From Candidatus Peregrinibacteria bacterium (GTDB lineage Bacteria; Patescibacteriota; Gracilibacteria; UBA1369), in the NCBI GenBank assembly GCA_014728765.1, contig WJLA01000040.1, positions 1-7,861 of the forward strand: DNA of 7,861 nucleotides, read 5' to 3'. This document shows positions 1 through 5,336 of the stretch, piece by piece. Position numbers and translations under genes: made by a program. Positions within the stretch are counted from its first letter, which is position 1. Each line of letters begins with the position of its first letter. The notes below the pieces were generated by a model. The model was given only the letters and a program-made list of their open reading frames with translations, had not been told where the DNA came from and did not search any database.

Positions 1-25
1 AAAAAAAAAAAATAAAAACAAAAAA
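1..25 (+). other. A-rich leader of pilT, no Shine-Dalgarno
   Basis: The 25 bases before the pilT start codon are almost entirely adenine, with one T and one C. No purine-rich GGAG-type ribosome binding site is visible, so initiation probably relies on an unstructured A-rich leader or on coupling to a gene beyond the left edge. The promoter, if there is one, lies outside the window. Confidence 0.5.
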
Positions 26-1081
26 ATGCCAAATCTAGATAAAATTTTTCGTACTGCGGTACAATACAAAGCATCGGATATATATATAACTTCAGGCTCA
101 AAACCGATTCTAAGAATCAATGGAGACTTGATTGCAATTGAAGAACACTCAGTGTTAAGCAAAAAAGCGGCCGAAGATTACATAACTGAAATTTTAAACG
201 AGAATCAAAAAAAAGAATTCGTTCAACAATTGGAATTGGATTTTTCCTATGAAGCTCCGGGAATTTCACGTTTTAGAGTTAATGTTTTCGTGCAAAGAAA
301 AGGAATTGCCGCAGCCTTTCGTGTAATACCTGAAATGGTATTGACACTTGATGAACTTGGTCTTCCCGAACAATTAAAAAATATTACCAAGTCTTCCAAT
401 GGATTGGTTTTGGTGACAGGTTCAACAGGTTCAGGTAAGTCAACCACTTTGGCCGCCATGATCAATGAAATCAATGAATCACATGCACAGCATGTAATCA
501 CAATTGAAGATCCGATCGAATATACGCACGACAACAAGAAAAGTATTATCGAACAAAGAGAAGTCGGCACTCACACCTTAAGCTTTAACAAAGCTTTGAG
601 ATCGGCTCTGCGTGAAGATCCGGATGTCATACTTGTTGGTGAAATGCGTGATCTTGAAACTATCAGCTTGGCTCTTAGGGCAGCCGAAACCGGGCATTTG
701 GTATTTGCTACTCTTCACACCAATGGAGCGGCAAAATCCGTTGATCGTATTATTGACACATTTCCGACCAATCAGCAAAATCAAGTGAGAACACAGCTTG
801 CTGACTCTCTGCAAGCTGTTATTTGGCAAACACTGATGAAAACCAAAGACGGCAATGGAAGAGTTGCTGCGCTGGAAATAATGTTGAATAACAGTGCTGT
901 TTCAAACATGATCAGAAAAGGTAAAACTCATCAATTAAATTCTGCAATCGAAACAGGATATAAAGAAGGAATGCAAACCATGAAACGCTCCATAACAGAG
1001 CTTTTGGAAGCGGAAATAATTGATGAAGAAACGGCACTTGAACACATTCCTCAAGATCTCGAAAACAAAATGGAATCATGA
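26..1081 (+). CDS. pilT: PilT-family twitching/retraction ATPase
   Basis: Cytoplasmic hexameric ATPase of the PilT branch of the secretion ATPase superfamily; characterised members power pilus retraction. At 351 residues it matches the usual length of about 345-370 and looks complete. An N-terminal PAS-like domain (about 1-105, with the typical ASDIYITSG start) is followed by the RecA-like domain. That domain has Walker A GSTGSGKST (132-140), the Asp box ITIEDPIEY (158-166), the QREVG segment (177-181), Walker B DPDVILVGEMRD (198-209) with its catalytic Glu, and the His box GHLVFATLHT (223-232). The C-terminal AIRNLIRE-like motif appears as AVSNMIRKGK (291-300), which favours PilT over PilB. 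It is first in a coupled operon, and its TGA overlaps the next ATG by 4 nt. The neighbours are VirB2-like proteins rather than type IV prepilins, so the substrate machine is uncertain. Confidence 0.95.
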   Translation: MPNLDKIFRTAVQYKASDIYITSGSKPILRINGDLIAIEEHSVLSKKAAEDYITEILNENQKKEFVQQLELDFSYEAPGISRFRVNVFVQRKGIAAAFRVIPEMVLTLDELGLPEQLKNITKSSNGLVLVTGSTGSGKSTTLAAMINEINESHAQHVITIEDPIEYTHDNKKSIIEQREVGTHTLSFNKALRSALREDPDVILVGEMRDLETISLALRAAETGHLVFATLHTNGAAKSVDRIIDTFPTNQQNQVRTQLADSLQAVIWQTLMKTKDGNGRVAALEIMLNNSAVSNMIRKGKTHQLNSAIETGYKEGMQTMKRSITELLEAEIIDEETALEHIPQDLENKMES

Positions 1082-1536
1082 TCAAAAAATCTCTCACAAC
1101 AATTTTTTTAAGCATGCTAATTGGCGTCTTCACTATGCCTTTTGTAGTGATTGCGGATGATGAATCTAAAGAAAAAGATAAACCTATAGAATTGGAGAAA
1201 TTTAATGTAACAAATTATCTTTCGGTTAAAAACTTAGAAGAAGAAGGAACAGTGGGAGATCAAGAACAAGAATATATTACCGCTTGCAGAGACGGAGAAT
1301 GTAATCCTGTTGCTTCTTTTTTATTGCAAATAGTCAACTTTTTAGCTTTAACAATAGGAAGTGTAGCTTTCATAACTACTATAATCGGAGGTTTTATGAT
1401 TATGACTTCTTCCGGAAATGAAACTCAAATGAATCGTGGAAAAGAAATATTAACTTATGCCGTTATTGGACTTGTAATCAGCTTAACATCATTTTTTATA
1501 GTTGCATTCGTGCAAAGTCTCGTCTTTGAACTCTAA
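1078..1536 (+). CDS. VirB2/TrbC-like (T4SS pilin family) membrane protein, paralogue 1
   Basis: Small envelope protein of 152 residues. A Sec-type signal peptide (KK n-region, hydrophobic 5-25) probably ends at VIA|DD (26/27). A charged, Glu/Lys-rich outer segment (27-80) holds a close cysteine pair in ACRDGECNP (C70, C75). Two membrane helices follow, at about 82-110 and 124-150, separated by the basic loop SSGNETQMNRGKE. The same helix-loop-helix recurs in the next four genes. By the positive-inside rule the loop is cytoplasmic and both mature ends are outside, as in VirB2-family pilins. The start is fixed by the ATGA overlap with pilT; no Shine-Dalgarno site is visible, so translation is probably coupled. 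The family call rests on topology and motif, not on close identity to a characterised pilin, and the function is unproven. Confidence 0.8.
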   Translation: MIKKSLTTIFLSMLIGVFTMPFVVIADDESKEKDKPIELEKFNVTNYLSVKNLEEEGTVGDQEQEYITACRDGECNPVASFLLQIVNFLALTIGSVAFITTIIGGFMIMTSSGNETQMNRGKEILTYAVIGLVISLTSFFIVAFVQSLVFEL

Positions 1537-2168
1537 TGAAAAAAATCATATCAAAACTAGGATTAATTATAATATCAATATCAATATTGACATTATTTGT
1601 AAGTATTAACATCAGTTACGCTCAAAGCTGTTCGGACTTGAATTTCACATTAGAAGGGTGCTCTGGCGATGATGCAAATTGTAACCCGCTCGAAGACAGT
1701 ATTGTTGTTATAACAGAAAGCAGACTTGGTAATGACAGTGATTTAACTATAAATTGTGCCAGAAAAACCGAATGTACTTTTGAAGCTCCCGATGAAGCAG
1801 AAGGCGAAACCTCAAATAAAGTTCAAACCTGTTCCTCTGAATATGTGGAAGACTCGGAATGTACAAGTAGTGAAGATGGAGACACTATTGTCAGATGCGA
1901 TTTCATCCAAGCTTACATTGCCGGCAGTGGAACATCTTTATTATACGGTTATATTGGTAAAATCTATCAATATGTTGCGGGAATTGGCGGTTTGATTGCA
2001 GTGTTTACAATTGTACTGGGCGGAGTGATGATAGCGGCGGCAGGTGGAGACTCAGAAAGAGTATCAAAAGCCAAATCAATGATCACAAGATCTATCACCG
2101 GACTAATTGTGTTACTACTTTCAGCTCTGATTTTGTATACGATTAACCCAAATTTCTTCGTAATTTAA
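1536..2168 (+). CDS. VirB2-like membrane protein with eight-cysteine outer domain, paralogue 2
   Basis: Protein of 210 residues in the same topology class as its neighbours. The signal peptide (1-29) probably ends at SYA|QS. The outer segment (30 to about 143) is the longest of the five before the first helix and is acidic, with eight cysteines at 32, 42, 49, 74, 80, 99, 109 and 121. The even number suggests up to four disulfides in an extracytoplasmic fold (inference). Helix 1 spans about 145-170 and is Gly-rich (AGIGGLIAVFTIVLGGVMI). The loop GGDSERVSKAKSMITR and helix 2 (about 186-205) match the family pattern. The start is set by TAATG, a 1-nt overlap with the previous stop. I do not recognise the cysteine domain; it could be a structural cap, an adhesin or a substrate-contacting part of the assembled complex. 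Confidence 0.78.
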   Translation: MKKIISKLGLIIISISILTLFVSINISYAQSCSDLNFTLEGCSGDDANCNPLEDSIVVITESRLGNDSDLTINCARKTECTFEAPDEAEGETSNKVQTCSSEYVEDSECTSSEDGDTIVRCDFIQAYIAGSGTSLLYGYIGKIYQYVAGIGGLIAVFTIVLGGVMIAAAGGDSERVSKAKSMITRSITGLIVLLLSALILYTINPNFFVI

Positions 2169-2169
2169 A

Positions 2170-2658
2170 ATGTTTAAAAAAATACTCACATCATTAATAC
2201 TTGCCACTATACTTTTAATACCTTCAACTCTTGCTGCTTATGGATCAGGAGCAGCTGGAGAAAGTATGGAAAATCAATTTAATGAAGAAGAATCTCGCGC
2301 TCGTACAAAGTTTGAAAAAGAAAAAGCTACAGTCACGCAACCTTCAATCATACCCGGTAGCGCAGTTGAAGGCGCAGGAGGAAAAGTATTTATTCCTATC
2401 AACTCCAGTGGCAATGATCAAGCATTCTCTTTAACAAATGATATTTTACCAAATATTGCAACGATTTTAATCGGACTTGTAGGAGGACTTGCTTTGGTTT
2501 TTGTAGTAATAGGAGGCATTCAATATCTTACGTCATATGGTGACACCGAAAAGGCGAACAATGCCAAAAAAACCATTGCATATGCTTTGATTGGCGTAAT
2601 AATAGCAACTTTATCTTATGCCATTGTGGCAATAATAGCAGCAATTAACACAACATGA
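2170..2658 (+). CDS. VirB2-like membrane protein, paralogue 3
   Basis: Protein of 162 residues. The signal peptide (1 to about 22) ends near STLA|AY. The outer segment has a charged, probably helical stretch (about 31-54, rich in Glu, Arg and Lys), then a Gly/Pro/Val-rich stretch (55-85), and no cysteine. Helix 1 (about 95-120) reads IATILIGLVGGLALVFVVIG. The loop TSYGDTEKANNAKK and helix 2 (about 135-160) closely follow the family consensus; this is perhaps the most typical member of the five. It begins 1 nt after the previous stop (TAA-A-ATG) and ends in an ATGA overlap with the next gene. No Shine-Dalgarno site is visible. The role is inferred: a subunit of a multi-pilin-like membrane assembly made together with its paralogues and the PilT-type ATPase. 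Confidence 0.8.
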   Translation: MFKKILTSLILATILLIPSTLAAYGSGAAGESMENQFNEEESRARTKFEKEKATVTQPSIIPGSAVEGAGGKVFIPINSSGNDQAFSLTNDILPNIATILIGLVGGLALVFVVIGGIQYLTSYGDTEKANNAKKTIAYALIGVIIATLSYAIVAIIAAINTT

Positions 2659-3119
2659 TCAAAAAAATCATCACATTATTGTTCATAACACTTATCGTAT
2701 CAACGAATATCAGTTTAACATCTGCTCAAAACACAAGAAGTGCGGAAGCGCAACCTGAAATAGAGGGAGGACAAAGTGTAACCGGAGGTGAGCTTTTTAG
2801 GAGATATAACTACGAACCATTAAACTCGGAAGATAACACAGATAACACAAAATTATCAGCAGTTAACAGACTACCTCAAACAAGCTGGCAAGCAACGCTC
2901 AGAAGTATTGTAACTACTCTTTTAAACATCACGGGAGGTCTTACCTTGATAGCTTTCACAATCGGAGGAATAATGATGATCGTGGGAAGCCATAATCAGG
3001 AACAACTTGAAAAAGGGAAAAAAATATTTATCTACTCTTTAATAGGTTTAATTGTGATTGCAGCCTCCTATGCAATAGTGATCGGTGTGGCCGAACTTCA
3101 ATTTTTTACAGCAAGTTAA
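2655..3119 (+). CDS. VirB2-like membrane protein, paralogue 4
   Basis: Protein of 154 residues. The signal peptide (1-24) ends at LTSA|QN. The hydrophilic outer segment (25 to about 80) is rich in Asn, Glu and Thr and lacks cysteine. Helix 1 (about 86-111) contains TGGLTLIAFTIGGIMMIV, followed by the basic loop GSHNQEQLEKGKK and helix 2 (about 124-146), ending in a short aromatic outer tail (LQFFTAS). The ATG lies inside the ATGA shared with the previous stop, and the gene ends in TAATG with the next. Its first codons (MIKK, ATGATCAAAAAA) resemble those of paralogue 1 at DNA level, in keeping with origin by tandem duplication, though the rest has diverged strongly. Confidence 0.8.
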   Translation: MIKKIITLLFITLIVSTNISLTSAQNTRSAEAQPEIEGGQSVTGGELFRRYNYEPLNSEDNTDNTKLSAVNRLPQTSWQATLRSIVTTLLNITGGLTLIAFTIGGIMMIVGSHNQEQLEKGKKIFIYSLIGLIVIAASYAIVIGVAELQFFTAS

Positions 3120-3763
3120 TGAAAAAAAAATTATTACTTATAGTCATTTTTATTGTGTTGCTTCTGGCAGCACAATATGCACTTGCTCAAGTTCAGCTTG
3201 ATAATACATATAAACCTGATTATTCACCCACGGTCAGAATACAAAGCGACAATCCGGCTGATTTTGGAAATCTGGTTTTGCAAATTATTGCCGGTGGACT
3301 TTTAACACTGGCAGCACCGGTAGCAATCATAATAATTGTAATTGCCGGATTAATGGCGGTTGTTTCTCATGGCAATCAAGGCATCATGGAAAAAGCCAAA
3401 AAAACACTTTTTGCAGGAATAATTGGTTTAGTGATCATTATTTTCTCTTGGATTATTGTACAAACAGCAATAGACCTTTCCATACAAACAGATGATAATC
3501 AATCTACGAGACAAGAATGTTATGTTGACGAATCAGGTGAAGAAATTTGTCCCGGACCAACCGAAGAGAGAGCAACCAGTAGTGGAGCGCAAGAAGTTAA
3601 TTCATCCGAAACCGGTGCATCAGGTAGTGGAGCTAAAGGAGCTAGTTCACCTCAATCACCTTCAACTGGCGGAGGAGCCAGAGACCCCGGACAAACAACA
3701 CCATCATCAGGAAGTGGCGCATCAAGAGGTAAAACAACAACCACAGCTCCACCACCAGATTAG
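3119..3763 (+). CDS. VirB2-like membrane protein with low-complexity C-terminal tail, paralogue 5
   Basis: Protein of 214 residues and last gene of the operon. The signal peptide (1-23) ends at ALA|QVQ. A short outer segment (24-55) precedes helix 1 (about 56-82), the basic loop VSHGNQGIMEKAKK, and helix 2 (about 96-120). Unlike its paralogues it continues for about 94 residues after helix 2, on the side predicted to be outside. This tail starts with a cysteine pair (C134, C144) in an acidic stretch and then becomes a Ser/Gly/Ala/Thr/Pro-rich sequence ending in TTTTAPPPD. Such tails usually act as flexible spacers, wall-spanning linkers or glycosylation targets; which applies here is unknown. 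The start is set by TAATG. The stop (TAG) overlaps the stop of the convergent metG by 3 of its bases. Confidence 0.8.
   Translation: MKKKLLLIVIFIVLLLAAQYALAQVQLDNTYKPDYSPTVRIQSDNPADFGNLVLQIIAGGLLTLAAPVAIIIIVIAGLMAVVSHGNQGIMEKAKKTLFAGIIGLVIIIFSWIIVQTAIDLSIQTDDNQSTRQECYVDESGEEICPGPTEERATSSGAQEVNSSETGASGSGAKGASSPQSPSTGGGARDPGQTTPSSGSGASRGKTTTTAPPPD
3617..3720 (+). repeat. Imperfect repeats in the Ser/Gly-rich tail of paralogue 5
   Basis: The 17-base stretches at 3617-3633 and 3704-3720 match at 14 positions and encode GASGSGA and SSGSGA. A related AGTAGTGGAGC lies at 3578-3588. They suggest that the tail grew by duplication of a short Ser-Gly unit, although biased composition alone could give part of the match. 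Confidence 0.45.
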
Positions 3764-5262
3764 GATATTTCAATTCTTGGAAACAAAATCTCAATTTTAT
3801 TGAGCTTTGAGCCACTCTTTAATTGACCCCACTCTCTTTCAGCTTTTGCAGCTCTGACATTTTCAACAATCACTTCAGCATCAAAAGCTTTCAAAACTTT
3901 GGAAAAAGTCACTGGCACAAACGGCGCCAACATCAAATTCAAATGTCTGATCAATTCTAAAAGATTATATAAAACACCTGCCAATTTTTCTCGATCGGTT
4001 TTGGCAAGTTCCCAGGGCTTTTGATCTTCAACATATTTATTGGCGGCACAGGCAAGCTCTACATATTCTTCCAAAGCACATCTAAAATTATACTTTCGCA
4101 TATTTTGTAAATATTTTTCCCATTTTTGACCAACAAAAGCAGGCCATTCATCATCAAAATCCCGGTCAGGCACTATTCCATCAAAATACTTTCCAGTCAT
4201 TGCAAAAACCCTTGAAACCAAATTACCGAACGTATTTGCTAATTCTTCCGAATAGACAATTTGAAAACGTTCGGCGGAAAAATCTCCATCATCCAGAGTC
4301 GGAATTTCTCTCATCAAAAAATATCTAAGAGCATCAGCACCATATTTTTCAATATATTCAAAAGGATCTTTGACATTTCCAAGTGATTTGCTCATTTTGC
4401 GACCTTCAGATGTGATAAAACCATGAACCATAATTGTTTTCGGCAATTCATAACCGGCAGACAAAAGCATACCAATCCAATAAATTGCATGAAATTTTAA
4501 AATATCTTTTCCAATCACATGCACATCGGCAGGCCAAAAATCTGTTCCTTGCACTCCGGAAATATAATTCGGCAAAGCATCACACCAAACATACATCAAT
4601 TGATTTTCATCACCGGGAATCGGCACACCCCATTTATATGATTCCTCAGGACGAGAAAAACTTACATCCTCTATTTGATCCAACATATTCAACACTTCTT
4701 TTTTTTTGAATTCCGGCACAACTTTAACTTTTTCAGTCTCAATCAACTCACGAATTTGATCAGTATATTTTGATAATTTAAAAAAATAATTTTCTTCGGA
4801 AACACGTTTTGGTTCATCAAAATGCACAGGACATTTGCCGGCTTCCAACTCTTTTTCCGATATAAATTTCTCACACCCAACACAATAAAGTCCTTCATAG
4901 TGTCTTTTTTCAATATCCCCTTTCCCTTCCAGTTTTTTCCACAAATCTTGAACAAAATCAATATGCTTTTGATTAGTCGTTCTCACGAAATAATCATTGG
5001 TAGCATTGATTTTCTCCGTTAGTTTAACAAATTCAACCGCATTTTTGTCACACAATTCCAGAGCTGTTATTCCTTGTTTTAAAGCAGCTTCATGAATCTT
5101 CAAACCATGCTCATCCGTTCCTGTCAGAAAAAACACATCTTTGCCTTGAAGTCGCATCAATCTGGCCAAAACATCTGATTGCACAAGTTCCATTGCAAAG
5201 CCCACATGAGGCGTTGAATTAACATAAGGAATCGCAGTTGTCACATAAAATTTTTCTGACAT
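3760..5262 (-). CDS. metG: Methionyl-tRNA synthetase, short form without C-terminal tRNA-binding domain
   Basis: Class I aminoacyl-tRNA synthetase charging tRNA-Met in the cytoplasm. It has 500 residues. The Rossmann core opens with YVTTAIPYVN; the HIGH signature is PHVGF (18-22), with Phe for the last His. TGTDEHG (47-53), one zinc knuckle (C127, C130, C144, H147), EENYFFKLS (156-164) and YVWCDALPNY (224-233) follow. KMSKS is intact at 289-293. The helical anticodon domain shows GNLVSR (346-351) and KPW (415-417), which correspond by family knowledge to the anticodon-contacting Asn and Trp. The protein ends just after LFPRI, where many bacterial enzymes continue into a tRNA-binding domain; short forms without it are known. 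The start is fixed because the signature begins at residue 18. A terminator-like hairpin lies directly upstream, and the stop overlaps that of the convergent membrane-protein operon. Confidence 0.97.
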   Translation of the reverse strand: MSEKFYVTTAIPYVNSTPHVGFAMELVQSDVLARLMRLQGKDVFFLTGTDEHGLKIHEAALKQGITALELCDKNAVEFVKLTEKINATNDYFVRTTNQKHIDFVQDLWKKLEGKGDIEKRHYEGLYCVGCEKFISEKELEAGKCPVHFDEPKRVSEENYFFKLSKYTDQIRELIETEKVKVVPEFKKKEVLNMLDQIEDVSFSRPEESYKWGVPIPGDENQLMYVWCDALPNYISGVQGTDFWPADVHVIGKDILKFHAIYWIGMLLSAGYELPKTIMVHGFITSEGRKMSKSLGNVKDPFEYIEKYGADALRYFLMREIPTLDDGDFSAERFQIVYSEELANTFGNLVSRVFAMTGKYFDGIVPDRDFDDEWPAFVGQKWEKYLQNMRKYNFRCALEEYVELACAANKYVEDQKPWELAKTDREKLAGVLYNLLELIRHLNLMLAPFVPVTFSKVLKAFDAEVIVENVRAAKAEREWGQLKSGSKLNKIEILFPRIEIS

Positions 5263-5265
5263 TTT

Positions 5266-5310
5266 AAAAAAGTGTTAAGGCTAGAGTTTTGATTTTAGCC
5301 TCAACACTTT
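5266..5310 (-). terminator. Intrinsic-terminator-like hairpin between the large hypothetical gene and metG
   Basis: On the minus-strand transcript, the arms at 5296-5310 and 5269-5283 pair over 15 bp. All pairs are Watson-Crick except one G-U (5302 with 5277), around a 12-nt loop (5284-5295). The stem runs into a U-tract of six (5271-5266). It lies 26 nt after the TAA of the large hypothetical gene and ends 3 nt before the metG ATG. On the plus strand the G-U pair becomes an A-C mismatch and no T-tract follows directly, so the polarity fits the minus strand. Confidence 0.8.
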
Positions 5311-5334
5311 AGATAATTTGCTTTTTTAAGTCAA
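5306..5334 (-). promoter_or_regulatory. Possible metG promoter overlapping the terminator
   Basis: Reading the minus strand, TTGACT (5334-5329, five of six to the -35 consensus) is followed by a 17-nt spacer and TAAAGT (5311-5306, four of six to the -10). Transcription would start near 5299, inside the upstream-side arm of the hairpin, giving a leader of about 37 nt with no Shine-Dalgarno site. In such A+T-rich DNA this match could arise by chance. An alternative -10-like TAAAAT (5297-5292) lacks a good -35. Confidence 0.3.
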
Positions 5335-5336
5335 AC

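Larger units (their letters stand above)
26..3763 (+). other. Translationally coupled six-gene operon: pilT plus five VirB2-like paralogues
   Basis: Junctions in order are ATGA (4-nt overlap), TAATG (1 nt), a 1-nt gap, ATGA, and TAATG. None of the internal starts has a clear Shine-Dalgarno site, so termination-reinitiation by the same ribosome is the likely mode. That would keep the subunits at related stoichiometry. The shared block in the five small proteins can be written as Gly-rich helix, (S/G)xG(N/D)-x-E-x4-(K/R)(A/G)K(K/E), Gly-containing helix. No prepilin peptidase, PilB, PilC or VirB4 homologue lies in the window; such partners, if any, would be to the left or elsewhere. Confidence 0.7.

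Noticed and set aside
247..829. Minus-strand frames inside pilT
   Set aside because: They lie opposite conserved motifs of a complete PilT gene and have no features of their own.
1079..2658. Recoding of UGA as glycine or tryptophan
   Set aside because: TGA ends pilT and paralogue 3 exactly at ATGA overlaps with the next start, and Trp is encoded by TGG, so the standard bacterial code fits.
1078..3763. Type IV prepilins or pseudopilins
   Set aside because: No protein has the short basic leader ending in Gly before a Phe and the Glu at +5; all have ordinary Sec-like signals and two C-terminal-side helices.
3492..3803. Second plus-strand frame overlapping the tail of paralogue 5
   Set aside because: It lacks family features and lies over a gene with a clear signal peptide, helices and coupled start; its His/Gln/Pro-rich composition is a by-product of the Ser/Thr/Pro codons.
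3790..3804. Small hairpin CTCAA-TTTTA-TTGAG as a terminator for either convergent operon
   Set aside because: The stem is only 5 bp, A+T-rich and without a good T-tract on either strand; it lies in metG coding sequence.
4434..4709. Plus-strand frame inside metG
   Set aside because: It is antisense to conserved MetRS core sequence including the WCDALPNY region.
5263..5336. T-box or SAM-type riboswitch before metG
   Set aside because: The intergenic space is only 74 nt and shows none of the conserved T-box bulge sequence or multi-helix layout.
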